Positions 45,466 to 54,327 of a stretch of 64,000 nucleotides of DNA are shown here, piece after piece (positions within the stretch are counted from its first letter, which is position 1; each line of letters begins with the position of its first letter). The position numbers were made by a program, and so were the translations under genes. The notes beneath the pieces are model-generated. The model was not told where the DNA came from, ran no database searches, and saw only the letters and a program-made list of their open reading frames with translations. The DNA comes from Burkholderia savannae. GTDB lineage: Bacteria > Pseudomonadota > Gammaproteobacteria > Burkholderiales > Burkholderiaceae. Where the stretch lies: positions 2,728,001-2,792,000 of the forward strand of contig NZ_CP013418.1 of NCBI RefSeq assembly GCF_001524445.2, read 5' to 3'.

Positions 45466-46200
45466 TCAAGGCAGCGGCACGTCCGCCGCGCCCTGTTGGC
45501 GCGCGGCCGCGACCGACAGCGACCAGCTTTCGCCGCTGCGCGTGTCGAGCAGCGTGAGCCGGCCCGACGGATCGAACGCGCCGGTGTCGATGAACGTCTG
45601 CGCGCCGATTCTCACGACGTCGTGCATCGGCGTGTGGCCGCAATACGTGGTCGACATGCCGATCTGGCGTGCGGCCGGGTCGGTGCGGCCGTACGCGAGC
45701 TCGCGGCCCCACAGCAGGCGTGTGATCACGTCGGGCGCGTAGTCGCCGCGATCGAGGTCGGCGTCGCTGCCGAAGAATTCCGCGTGCAGCACGTTGAAGC
45801 GCTCGTCGCCTTCGCCGACGACGCGCACGAGCGGCAGTTCGCGCAGCCGTCGCGCATAGCATTCGAGCGTCGCGACGGGCAGGTCGGACGCCCAGTCGCC
45901 GCCGATGCGCTTCCAGACGCTCATCGGCAGCCTGCCGTCCGCGACCGAGCACAGCACGTCCTCGTGATTGCCGAGCACACAGTGGAACCACGGGCGCTCG
46001 AGCAGCGCGAGCGCCGCTTCCGACTGCGCGCCGCGGTCGACGAGATCGCCGACGGAGAACAGCCGGTCGCGCGCCGGATCGAAGCGCACGGTGTGCAGCA
46101 GCACGCGCAGCGGTTCGACGCAGCCGTGCAGATCGCCGACGACGAAATCGCGGCCGGCATGGTTCGCGGTATGGCGACGGATCAGGGGAGCGGTGTCCAT
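45466..46200 (-). CDS. Metallophosphoesterase (symmetrical Ap4A hydrolase / PrpA-like phosphatase)
   Basis: 244 residues with the calcineurin-type motifs in order: DLHG (FVVGDLHGCVEPL), GDLVDRG (LFSVGDLVDRGAQS), GNHE (CVLGNHEDVL), and a late GHTP (STTYCGHTPMHDVV). Two metal ions in this fold hydrolyse phosphoesters. Relatives include phage-lambda-type protein phosphatases and ApaH; the GNHE and length fit the PrpA branch best. Cytosolic, monocistronic. Confidence 0.92.
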   Translation of the reverse strand: MDTAPLIRRHTANHAGRDFVVGDLHGCVEPLRVLLHTVRFDPARDRLFSVGDLVDRGAQSEAALALLERPWFHCVLGNHEDVLCSVADGRLPMSVWKRIGGDWASDLPVATLECYARRLRELPLVRVVGEGDERFNVLHAEFFGSDADLDRGDYAPDVITRLLWGRELAYGRTDPAARQIGMSTTYCGHTPMHDVVRIGAQTFIDTGAFDPSGRLTLLDTRSGESWSLSVAAARQQGAADVPLP

Positions 46201-46321
46201 TCGCCCATCTTAGGACACAGCCGCCCTTGGCGCAGCGGGACAACATGACGATAATCGCTGCGACGCGCCGCAGCAGCGGCGCGGTCTTTCACTCGACTTT
46301 CGATCGTCTCGACGAGGAATC

Positions 46322-46975
46322 ATGACGCTTTATCCGCAAGTGCTGCGCAATCGTCCGCGCATGATGATCGCGGCCGCCGCCGGCGTCGCGTTCGGCCTGC
46401 TGTTCCCGTATCCGCTGCGGCCGTTCGCGCGTGTGCTGATCGGCTGGGATTGCACGATCTGGCTGTATCTCGTGCTGATGTGGGTGCGGATGGTGCGCGC
46501 GCAACATCACAGGGTGCGCGAGATCGCGATGCGCGAGGACGAGAACGCGACGATCGTGCTGACCATCATCTGTTTCGCAACGGTCGCGAGCATCGCCGCG
46601 ATCGTGCTCGAGCTCGTCAGCGCGAAGAGCGTCGGATTCCGCTACGGCCTCGGTCATTACGCGGTGACGGGCGCGACGATGTTCGGCGCATGGTTCCTGA
46701 TTCCGACGATCTTCACGCTGCACTACGCGCGGCTCTACTATCTGTCGCCGAAGGACGCGCGCGCGCTGTCGTTTCCCGATCGCGATCTCGAGCCCGATTA
46801 TTGGGATTTCCTGTATTTCTCGTTCACGATCGCGGTCGCGTCGCAGACGTCCGACGTATCGCTGCGCGGGCGATCGATCCGGCGCGCGGCGCTCGCGCAG
46901 TCGATTCTGTCGTTCTATTTCAACATGGCGGTGCTCGGGCTGTCGGTCAACGTCGCGGCGGGGCTCCTGAGCTGA
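46322..46975 (+). CDS. DUF1345 family inner-membrane protein
   Basis: 217 residues with about five membrane segments. Family landmarks are [44 protein letters not shown] and the C-terminal [50 protein letters not shown]. Function is not known. A perfect 8-bp stem (GCCGGCGC/GCGCCGGC, 47008-47027) follows it and may end the transcript. Confidence 0.92.
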   Translation: MTLYPQVLRNRPRMMIAAAAGVAFGLLFPYPLRPFARVLIGWDCTIWLYLVLMWVRMVRAQHHRVREIAMREDENATIVLTIICFATVASIAAIVLELVSAKSVGFRYGLGHYAVTGATMFGAWFLIPTIFTLHYARLYYLSPKDARALSFPDRDLEPDYWDFLYFSFTIAVASQTSDVSLRGRSIRRAALAQSILSFYFNMAVLGLSVNVAAGLLS

Positions 46976-47118
46976 ATTCGATTGCGCCGACGTCGCATGC
47001 CGCGTCAGCCGGCGCATTCGCGCCGGCGCGGCGAGGCGGCGCATGCGATTTCCGGACAGGCAGCCGTTTCCTTGCATTTCACGAGTGCGCGGCCTAATGT
47101 GCAGCCAGGAGGCTGCAT

Positions 47119-47580
47119 ATGAACACATCGACCGATCGTATCGAAAGGCGGATCGTGCTGAGCGCGCCGCGCTCGCGCGTGTGGCGCGCGCTGACGAACG
47201 CCGACGAGTTCGGCGCGTGGTTTCGCGTCGATCTCGCAGGGCAGACCTTCGAGGCGGGACGCCACGTCGAAGGCCGCATCACGTATCCCGGTTACGAGCA
47301 TGTAGTGTTGCAGATGCGGATCGAGCGGATCGAGCCGGAGCATCATTTCTCGTACCGCTGGCATCCGGCCGCGGTCGATCCCGCGCTCGACTACTCGCAA
47401 GAGACGCCGACGCTCGTCGCGTTCGAGCTCGCCGACGTCGAAGCCGGCACGTTGCTCACCATCATCGAATCGGGCTTCGACAAGCTGCCCATCGAGCGCC
47501 GCGCGGATGCGTTCCGGATGAACGGCGGCGGCTGGGACGAGCAGATGAAGAACATCGCCGTACATGTCGACGCGCGCTGA
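47119..47580 (+). CDS. SRPBCC/AHSA1-like protein
   Basis: 153 residues. The AHSA1 start RIERRIVLSAPRSRVWRALTNADEFGAWFRVDLAG and later GGGWDEQMKNI are typical of the SRPBCC branch paired with ArsR regulators. The ArsR gene starts 17 bp inside its 3' end. Such pairs usually respond to a small hydrophobic ligand. Ribosome site AGGAGG lies 10 bp upstream of the ATG. Confidence 0.92.
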   Translation: MNTSTDRIERRIVLSAPRSRVWRALTNADEFGAWFRVDLAGQTFEAGRHVEGRITYPGYEHVVLQMRIERIEPEHHFSYRWHPAAVDPALDYSQETPTLVAFELADVEAGTLLTIIESGFDKLPIERRADAFRMNGGGWDEQMKNIAVHVDAR

Positions 47581-47929
47581 CGGCCGGCCGCCGCGCGCGC
47601 CGCTCAAGCGCGCGCAGTTGCGCGATTGCGCGACGGTGTTCGCCGCGCTCGGCGACGAGACCCGCTTGCGCATCGTCGCCGCGCTGTGCGCGGGCACGGC
47701 GCTGTCGATCGCGCGGATCACCGCGGGCACCGACATCACGCGCCAGTCGGTCACGCAGCATCTGCAGGTGCTGGCGGACGCGGGGCTCGTGCGTGACGCG
47801 AAGCTCGGGCGCGAGCGGCTGTGGAGCTTCGAGCCCGCGCAGATCGATATCGCGCGGGCGGCGCTCGACGCGATCGGCCGGCGGTGGGATCAGGCGTTGC
47901 TGCGGCTCGAGCACGCAGTTCAGGCATGA
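47564..47929 (+). CDS. ArsR family transcriptional regulator
   Basis: 121 residues. Winged helix-turn-helix: VFAALGDETRLRIVAALCAGTALSIARITAGTDITRQSVTQHLQVLADAGLVRDAKLGRERLWSFEP. No metal-binding cysteine pair is present at the usual ArsR/SmtB positions, so it is not a metal sensor. It overlaps the SRPBCC gene and is probably autoregulatory. Confidence 0.93.
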   Translation: MSTRADGRPPRAPLKRAQLRDCATVFAALGDETRLRIVAALCAGTALSIARITAGTDITRQSVTQHLQVLADAGLVRDAKLGRERLWSFEPAQIDIARAALDAIGRRWDQALLRLEHAVQA

Positions 47930-49029
47930 TGGCTGCGCTTGCGGCGCGCCGCTTCGCTTTCGCGGCGGGAACGGTCAGTTAAACGAACGATCGTCGATGG
48001 ACGAACCGTTTCGCGCACGGCCGATGCGAGTGCCGTTTCGAAGCGGTCGCGAACGTCTCGCGAAATATCTCGCCACGCGGCTACTTGCCGTCGTGCGCGC
48101 TCCGCCTGGCGCATGGAGACAGTCCCGCTCGCCGCGCTCATCCGGCGCGCTCGGCGGCAGACGCCGAATCGAGTGGCGAGACGCGCGGGCATCGCTTGCC
48201 TGTCCGATTTCATGACCGCACGGAATCGCGATCGATGAAGGGCGGCTCGTGCAACTGCTCACGCGCCAGACGCACGACGTGCTGCAGCCGGTTCACGCAG
48301 TCTATCGCCGCAATACGGCGATCTCGTCGCGCATCGCATCGTTCGTCGATTGTCTGACATCTGACGAGATGAAACGCATCGGATCGCAACGCGCTCGGCG
48401 CGGAAGTGCCGGGCGCCTAATCGGCGAATGCGTCGGGCCTGCAGCGACACGCGCTTGCCTCCTCTTTTACGATCGCATTCAACGCGAAACCGCGCTTTTC
48501 CGCTCTTGCTAAAGAATTCAACCGCGCGCGCAGCGGCATGCTTTGAATCATCCATTTATTTAGGCAGCCAAAAATACATCAACAAACGCTTAAATATCAG
48601 GTTCGGAGCTTATTCTTGAATCGCGCTGAAATCGTGCGGACATATTCTGGAAGTGATCTAAGTATTTCCGCAGGGAATTTCATCTAGCCTATCAATCAAC
48701 GAATGCGGCGACGAACGACACGCATTCGAGCCGACGTCGAGCAACGCGCATTCCGCCTGTTCGACGTGCGCTCGCCAGCATTGCATCCGGGTGCGGGCGC
48801 GTCCGCTTCATCGGCGGATCGGCGGTGCAGCGGCAGAACGATTCGAACAAGCAGCCAGCAGTCTGAGAGAAAGCAGCACGCAGTCAAATGACGAGGGGCC
48901 GGTAGTCGACGGCGAACGAACGTGCATCGCAAGCGCGCATGCAGGGTCGTTCGCCCGTTAGCCGGTGCGCAATGCCGCCTGAATCTCGAAGGTGCCCGTA
49001 AAGAGACATCGCAAAGAGGATTCATTCAG
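47930..49029. other. 1.1-kb non-coding interval upstream of the halogenase operon
   Basis: No gene is supported. The stretch 48520-48700 is clearly AT-richer than the flanks and is the likely promoter region of the operon. I found no good lux-box palindrome. TTCC-GCAG-GGAA at about 48666-48677 is a small inverted repeat. The long leader after 48700 is unexplained. Confidence 0.6.
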
Positions 49030-50619
49030 ATGGCCAGACACATCGTTCAAGCAATCCAGTCTCATGCGTTCGCCACGCCGTATAAATGCGCGTTGTCCGA
49101 TTCTCGCGGCGATCTCGGCTACGCCGATCTCGACAGCTTCAGCACCCGTTTCGCGATGCGCCTGCAGGATCTGGGCTGCCGCCCGGGAGATCGCGTCGTG
49201 ATGCTCGCGAGCCGCCGCGCGTTGCTCGTCGCGGCGATCGTCGGCGTGTTCAAGGCCGGCTGCGTGCACGTGCCGCTCGATCCGCGCATGCCGACGGACC
49301 GCCTGCGATACATCCTGCACGACGTCGCGCCGGCGCTCGTGATCGCCGACGAAGATCTGACCGAAGCGCTCGAGCACGCGTTGCCGTCGGCCGCGCCGAT
49401 CCTGCCGCTGAGCGAGCTCGAGCGGCTCCTCGCCGACGCAGATTCGGCGCGGCTCGACGCGCTCGTGCAGCCGTTGCCGCTGCCGCCGTTCGACGAAACC
49501 GCGATCGCATATTGCATCTACACCTCCGGCTCGACAGGCCGCCCGAAGGGCGTGCTGATCAACCACCGCAGCATCGCGGATTTCTTCGAAGGTACGCGCG
49601 CCGTCTACGACGTCACGTCGCAATCGAGATGCGCGAGCTTTTCGCCGCTGCATTTCGACGTGTATCTGATGGACATGATGTTTCCGCTCGCGCAGGGCGC
49701 GTCGCTGTACGTGCACGACGACGTGAACGCGCCTGACTTGCTGTTCGACGCGATCCGCGCGCACGACGTCACGCATTTCTCCGCGTGGGGCATGATGCTC
49801 GGCCTGATCGCGCAGGCGGACGCGTTCGAAGCCGCGCCGCTGCCGCACCTGAAGACGATCCTTACAGGCACCGACGTGCCCGACGTGAAGACGATCCAGC
49901 GCTGGCTGAAGAAAAACGCGGGCGTGCAGGTGATCAACGCGTACGGTCCGACCGAGGCCACATGCGCGGCGGTCGCGCACGTGATCCGAGAGGTCGAGCC
50001 CGAGCGGCGCGCGCTCTATCCGATCGGCAAGCCGCTCGAGCACGTGAGGGCGTTGCTCGCCGACGAGCGCGGCGAGCGGATCACGGCGCCGGGTGTGCCG
50101 GGCGAGCTGATGATCGGCGGCACGCAGGTCATGCAGGGCTATTGGAACTTGCCCGAGGAGACGGCGGCGCGGCTCGTTCGCATGAACGGCGTGCCGTTTT
50201 ATCGAACGGGCGACGTCTGCACGTATCTCGCCGACGGCAGCCTGTATTACATGGGCCGCAAGGATAACGAAGTGAAGATCGGCGGTTACCGGATTCATCT
50301 GAGCGAAATCCAGCGGGTCGTCAACGGCGTGCCGCACGTGCATGGATCGGAGGTCGTGCTGCTCGAATCGCGCTACGGCGAGACGCTGCTTGCCGCGGGC
50401 GTGCTGCTCGAGCGCGGCGCGTCGCTCGACGCCGATTCGAAGGTCGACGAAATCAGGCGGCGCCTCGCGGCGGAGCTTCCCGCCTACATGGTGCCTCGCC
50501 ACGTCATGGTTCTCGAGCAGTTTCCGCAGTTGTCATCGGGAAAGACGGATCGCAAAGCGCTTCTGTCGATATTGCAACACCGCGTCAATGAAAGTAACCA
50601 GGAGGAAGTGAATCCATGA
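49030..50619 (+). CDS. Stand-alone NRPS adenylation enzyme (amino-acid-activating)
   Basis: 529 residues from ATG 49030, with AGAGGA at good spacing; a longer upstream frame starts without such a site. Adenylation motifs: A3 YTSGSTGRPKG (164-174), A4 FD (F209-D210), A5 NAYGPTE (303-309), A7 YRTGD, A8 GRKDNEVKIGGYRI and A10 GKTDRKAL (Lys505). Asp210 is the usual ligand of the amino acid's amine, so the substrate should be an alpha-amino acid. Lined up on PheA, the pocket residues read D V M S L G A C A K, a code I cannot assign. There are no condensation or carrier domains; the carrier is the next gene. Confidence 0.93.
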   Translation: MARHIVQAIQSHAFATPYKCALSDSRGDLGYADLDSFSTRFAMRLQDLGCRPGDRVVMLASRRALLVAAIVGVFKAGCVHVPLDPRMPTDRLRYILHDVAPALVIADEDLTEALEHALPSAAPILPLSELERLLADADSARLDALVQPLPLPPFDETAIAYCIYTSGSTGRPKGVLINHRSIADFFEGTRAVYDVTSQSRCASFSPLHFDVYLMDMMFPLAQGASLYVHDDVNAPDLLFDAIRAHDVTHFSAWGMMLGLIAQADAFEAAPLPHLKTILTGTDVPDVKTIQRWLKKNAGVQVINAYGPTEATCAAVAHVIREVEPERRALYPIGKPLEHVRALLADERGERITAPGVPGELMIGGTQVMQGYWNLPEETAARLVRMNGVPFYRTGDVCTYLADGSLYYMGRKDNEVKIGGYRIHLSEIQRVVNGVPHVHGSEVVLLESRYGETLLAAGVLLERGASLDADSKVDEIRRRLAAELPAYMVPRHVMVLEQFPQLSSGKTDRKALLSILQHRVNESNQEEVNP

Positions 50620-50876
50620 AGACCGAAACGATGTTGATTCAGATTCTGGAGAGCGTGATCGGCGTCAAGAAGGTGACGGGCGATACCCGTTTTCTGGATA
50701 TCGGCGGCAATTCGCTCAATCTCGTCGAAGTGCTGAAGCAGATCAAGGCGAAAACGGGCGTCGCGCCGTCGCCGAGGCTGTTTTTCGACAAGACGCGCTC
50801 GACGGTGGCGGCGTTGAGCGGCGAAATCGACGCACTGCGCGAGCTCAGCGGCGCCGAGGCCCCGGTCGCGGGCTGA
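50616..50876 (+). CDS. Stand-alone peptidyl/acyl carrier protein
   Basis: 86 residues. The phosphopantetheine site is DIGGNSLNLVE (Ser33) and the four-helix layout is normal. The start overlaps the adenylation gene's stop (ATGA). It should carry the activated amino acid as a thioester to the halogenase, as the carrier part of SyrB1 or CytC2 does. Its own activating phosphopantetheinyl transferase is not in the window. Confidence 0.94.
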   Translation: MKTETMLIQILESVIGVKKVTGDTRFLDIGGNSLNLVEVLKQIKAKTGVAPSPRLFFDKTRSTVAALSGEIDALRELSGAEAPVAG

Positions 50877-50970
50877 TTCCGGAGGGCGTTTCACGAGCCG
50901 CGAAAGCGGCGGCCGCGACAAGCGGATTTTTCAAGACATGGCTCTTTACGCCATATTTAGGAGAACTGAG

Positions 50971-51876
50971 ATGCAAAAGCGTTTTCACATGTCGGAAGCC
51001 GAAAAGAAATCTTTTTACGAGAACGGCTTCGCCGGCCCGTTCACGCTGTACGAACCGGAGGAGATGACCCGCGTCTGGAACGAAGTGCGGATGGACCTGC
51101 TCGATGCGACGAAGGCGGCGTTCCCGAACAGCCGGCTCAACTATGACCGTCATCTCGACATGCCCGATCTGAACCAGATCATTAGTCATCCGAAGATCGT
51201 CGATCGGATCTCGAGCATCCTCGGCCCGGACGTGCTGAGCTGGCGAACCGAGTGGTTTCCGAAATACCCGGGCGACGAAGGTACCGACTGGCACCAGGCC
51301 GAGAGCTTCGTGGAGTTCGAAGGCACCGAGAAGCTCGAGCCGACGGCGGCGGAAGAAGGGCGGCCGTGGGAGCTGACCGCGTGGATCGCGATGAGCGAGG
51401 CGACGAAGGAGAACGGCTGCCTGAAGCTGATGCCGGGCAGCCACCGCACCTGGTTCTTCGACGAGAAGCGCAACATCCCGTTCGAGCCGGAGAACTTCAA
51501 CAAGCGCGTGCTCGACGACGGCCAGAAATCAGGCTTCTACGGCTACGACTACGAGAAGCTGAAGCTCGATCCGAGCTGGAAGCCGGACGAGTCGCGCGCG
51601 GTGCACATGGAAGTGAAGCCGGGCCAGTTCTTCATCTTCACGTCGCGCTGCATGCATGGCTCGAATCCGAACACGAGCAAGGATTCGGTGCGTTTCGGCT
51701 GGGCGACGCGCTTCGTGCCGACGCACGTGAAGGTGTATTCGGGTCAGGAGTCGTTCCACCACTTCGGCGAAGTGCTGCCGCTCGACCGCTACTCGACGGT
51801 GTTGGTGGCGGGCGAGGACCGCTATGGCCATAACCGCGTGACGAAGCCGCTCGCCGCAGTTGCGGCGATCGCGTAA
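50971..51876 (+). CDS. SyrB2-like non-heme Fe(II)/2-oxoglutarate halogenase
   Basis: 301 residues from ATG 50971 with AGGAGA seven bases upstream; a longer frame from 50938 lacks this. The core FPKYPGDEGTDWHQAESF is nearly the same as in SyrB2 and CytC3 as I recall them. The iron triad is His108-x-Ala110 with His229. Ala replaces the Asp/Glu of hydroxylases, leaving a site for chloride. Arg247 (ATRFVP) should bind 2-oxoglutarate. Lengths agree (SyrB2 is 310). Such enzymes chlorinate unactivated carbons of amino acids tethered to a carrier protein, and the carrier gene is immediately upstream. Chlorination is inferred but the motif is diagnostic. Confidence 0.93.
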   Translation: MQKRFHMSEAEKKSFYENGFAGPFTLYEPEEMTRVWNEVRMDLLDATKAAFPNSRLNYDRHLDMPDLNQIISHPKIVDRISSILGPDVLSWRTEWFPKYPGDEGTDWHQAESFVEFEGTEKLEPTAAEEGRPWELTAWIAMSEATKENGCLKLMPGSHRTWFFDEKRNIPFEPENFNKRVLDDGQKSGFYGYDYEKLKLDPSWKPDESRAVHMEVKPGQFFIFTSRCMHGSNPNTSKDSVRFGWATRFVPTHVKVYSGQESFHHFGEVLPLDRYSTVLVAGEDRYGHNRVTKPLAAVAAIA

Positions 51877-51894
51877 GCGAAGGAAGGCGCCGAC

Positions 51895-52677
51895 ATGAAT
51901 GCATGCGAGGCCCGCTGGTTCCTGTTCGGCGCCGACGAACGGAAACCCGATGTACGAATCCGGCTGTTCTGCTTTCACTACGCGGGCAGCGGCGGCTCAA
52001 TCTTCAGGAACTGGGTCGAGTCGCTGCCGGACGGCGTCGAGCTTGTCGCGGTGCAGATGCCCGGCCGCGAGAACCGGCTGAACGAGCCGCTGTTGCACTC
52101 GATGGACGAAGTCGCGTCTCCGCTCGTCGACGCGCTCGCTCCGCTGCTCGACCGGCCGTTTGCGTTCTTCGGGCACAGCACGGGCGCGCTGATCGGTTTC
52201 GAGGTCGCGCGGGTACTGCGCGCTCGCGGATATCCGCAGCCGAGGCTTCTGATCGCGTCCGCGCAGAACGCGCCCGACGTGAAGCCGGAAGTGATTCGGC
52301 ATCGGTTGTCGGATGCCGAGTTCGTCGAAGTGCTGCGCGGCTGCAACGGCACGCCCGACGCGATTCTGCAGGACCCGGCGCTGCTCGAGCTGCTGCTGCC
52401 GCGGATTCGCGCGGACGGCGCCGTGTTCGAGACGTACCGCTACGAGCCACAAGCGCCGCTCGATTGCCGGATCGTCGTCTTTCACGGCGTTCACGACGGC
52501 CTCGTGCGCGAAGACGGGCTCGCACGCTGGGCGAGCGAGACGCGGCAAAGCTTCGCACGCTACCGGTTTGCCGGCGACCACTTCTTCATTCACGACGAAG
52601 AGGCGTCGGTACTCGACCACATCAACCGCGAGCTCGAGCCGCTCTTGAGCGATGCGAGCTCCACTCTAATCGGATGA
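51895..52677 (+). CDS. Type II thioesterase, first copy
   Basis: 260 residues, alpha/beta hydrolase. Nucleophile elbow GHSTG (Ser95), LFCFHYAGSGGSIFRNW near 24-40, and catalytic His in GDHFFIHDE. The GrsT/TEII family usually has GHSMG; here Thr replaces Met. It probably releases the processed amino acid from the carrier or clears mis-loaded carriers. It starts 18 bp after the halogenase stop, with AAGGAAGG upstream. Confidence 0.92.
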   Translation: MNACEARWFLFGADERKPDVRIRLFCFHYAGSGGSIFRNWVESLPDGVELVAVQMPGRENRLNEPLLHSMDEVASPLVDALAPLLDRPFAFFGHSTGALIGFEVARVLRARGYPQPRLLIASAQNAPDVKPEVIRHRLSDAEFVEVLRGCNGTPDAILQDPALLELLLPRIRADGAVFETYRYEPQAPLDCRIVVFHGVHDGLVREDGLARWASETRQSFARYRFAGDHFFIHDEEASVLDHINRELEPLLSDASSTLIG

Positions 52678-52684
52678 CAGACAA

Positions 52685-53368
52685 ATGGCGCAGTGGAATT
52701 CAGATGACGAGCTGTTCGCGCTGATGCGCGCCGAGCTCTCGACCTGCCCCGTCAGCGACGTGATGGAGCAGCTCGGGTTCGCGTACCCGATGCTGCCGCC
52801 GGAGATCCGCCCGCTGCGGCGGGACATGGTGATGATCGGCCGCGCGATGCCCGTGCAGGACGAGCCGCCCGTGCCGCACGGCGGTCTCAAGCGTTACGAC
52901 GCGAAACCGTTTGGACTGCTGTTCGAATCGGTCGAGGCGTTGCGTCCGGGCGAGGTCTACGTCGCGAGCGGCGGCCCGACGGCTGTCGCGCGGCTCGGCG
53001 ATCTGCTTGTCACGCGCGCGCGCAATCTCGGTGCGGCGGGTGTCGTGTTGAACGCGCACGTGCGCGACGCGAACGCGATTGCCGATCTGAACCTGCCGGC
53101 GTTCGCGCACGGCACGTACGCATACGGGCTGCAGGGGCGCCACAACGTCGTCGACTATCGCTGTTCGATCACCGTTGGCCACGTGCGAATCCGGCCGGGC
53201 GACCTGATCTTCGGCGACGGTGACGGCGTCTGCGTGATTCCGCGCGAAGCGGAGCAGGAAGTGATCAACCGCGCGATCGCGAAGAACCGGCTCGAACGCA
53301 AGGTTCGCGACGCGATCGTCGAAGGCCGCAGCGTCGTCGACGCATTCAATCAATACAACGTCATGTGA
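52685..53368 (+). CDS. RraA-like aldolase/decarboxylase family protein
   Basis: 227 residues. The RraA/4-hydroxy-4-methyl-2-oxoglutarate aldolase fold is seen in LSTCPVSDVMEQLGFAYPMLPPEIRPL, GDLLVTRARNLGAAGVVLNAHVRDAN (Gly105-Asp106 ... Arg127-Asp128, the metal and pyruvate site) and GDLIFGDGDGVCVIPRE. Members with this site cleave or form pyruvate-derived hydroxy acids or decarboxylate oxaloacetate. It is seven bases after the thioesterase. Together with the second aldolase it points to pyruvate chemistry, but which step it does is unknown. Confidence 0.9.
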   Translation: MAQWNSDDELFALMRAELSTCPVSDVMEQLGFAYPMLPPEIRPLRRDMVMIGRAMPVQDEPPVPHGGLKRYDAKPFGLLFESVEALRPGEVYVASGGPTAVARLGDLLVTRARNLGAAGVVLNAHVRDANAIADLNLPAFAHGTYAYGLQGRHNVVDYRCSITVGHVRIRPGDLIFGDGDGVCVIPREAEQEVINRAIAKNRLERKVRDAIVEGRSVVDAFNQYNVM

Positions 53369-53382
53369 GGAGCGCAACAGCG

Positions 53383-54327
53383 ATGAAAGCGAGCTACGTG
53401 TGGAAGAACGGCGAACTGGTGCCGTGGGAGCGTGCGCAGGTGCACGTGATGAGCCATGCGCTGCATTACGGAACCAGCGTGTTCGAGGGCGTGCGCGCCT
53501 ACGAGATCGGCGAGAAGGCGGCGATTCTCTGCGGCCGCGAGCACTTCGAGCGCTTGCTGTTCAGCTGCAAGGTCGCGCGGATTCCATCGCCGATGAGCGT
53601 CGGGCAGTGGATGGAGGCGACGGTCGAGACGCTGCGCGCGAACGGTCAGCGCAGCGCGTACATCCGGCCGCTCGTCTATCGCGGCGCGGGCGAGTCGCTC
53701 GGGCTCGACGCGCGGCAATGCCCGGCCGAAGCGCTGCTCGTGACGATGCCGTGGGGCGCGTATCTCGGCGACGAGGCGCTGGAGCAGGGTGTCGACGTGC
53801 AGGTCAGCAGCTGGCGGCGCAACGGCGCGGGCGCGGCGAGCACGCTCGCGAAGATCGGCGGCCAGTACGTCAACGGCCAGGCGATCGTGATGGAGGCGCA
53901 CGAGAACGGGATGAGCGAGGGCATCGCGCTCGACGCGAACGGTTTCGTGAGCGAAGGCAGCGGCGAGAACGTGTTCCTCGTCTACAAGAACGAGATCTTC
54001 ACGCCGTCGATCGGCAGCAGCATCCTGAGCGGCATCACGCGCAATTGCGTGATTCGGATCGCGCGCGACCTCGGCTACACCGTGACCGAGACGAGCATCC
54101 CGCGCGAGATGCTTTATCTCGCCGACGAGATCTTCTTCACCGGCACCGCGGTCGAGATCTGTCCGGTGCGCTCGGTCGACAGGATGTTCGTCGGCGGCGG
54201 CAAGCGCGGCCCCGTGACGAAGGCGATCCAGGATCAGTACTTCGGCATCGTGCGCGGCACGCACGCGGACAAATGGAACTGGCTTACGCCCGTGCCGGTG
54301 CCGGCGCGCGACGGAGCGCGGTCATGA
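53383..54327 (+). CDS. Class IV (branched-chain type) aminotransferase
   Basis: 314 residues from ATG 53383 with GAGGAG upstream. IlvE-type motifs: LHYGTSVFEGVRAY (28-40), IRPLVYRG, the PLP lysine in TLAKIGGQYVNGQ (Lys157) and EGSGENVFLVYKNEI. It transfers an amino group between Glu and a branched or aliphatic 2-oxo acid. In this operon it most likely aminates the 2-oxo acid made by the aldolase. Housekeeping branched-chain synthesis is possible but the position inside the operon argues against it. Confidence 0.93.
   Translation: MKASYVWKNGELVPWERAQVHVMSHALHYGTSVFEGVRAYEIGEKAAILCGREHFERLLFSCKVARIPSPMSVGQWMEATVETLRANGQRSAYIRPLVYRGAGESLGLDARQCPAEALLVTMPWGAYLGDEALEQGVDVQVSSWRRNGAGAASTLAKIGGQYVNGQAIVMEAHENGMSEGIALDANGFVSEGSGENVFLVYKNEIFTPSIGSSILSGITRNCVIRIARDLGYTVTETSIPREMLYLADEIFFTGTAVEICPVRSVDRMFVGGGKRGPVTKAIQDQYFGIVRGTHADKWNWLTPVPVPARDGARS

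Noticed and set aside
48520..49029. Search for a lux-box in the halogenase operon promoter
   Set aside because: No palindrome close to the ACCTG..CAGGT type was found; only a small TTCC/GGAA repeat, too weak to claim.
50971..51876. Phytanoyl-CoA hydroxylase
   Set aside because: The His-x-Asp/Glu motif needed for hydroxylases is His-Gln-Ala here, and the protein follows a carrier protein gene.
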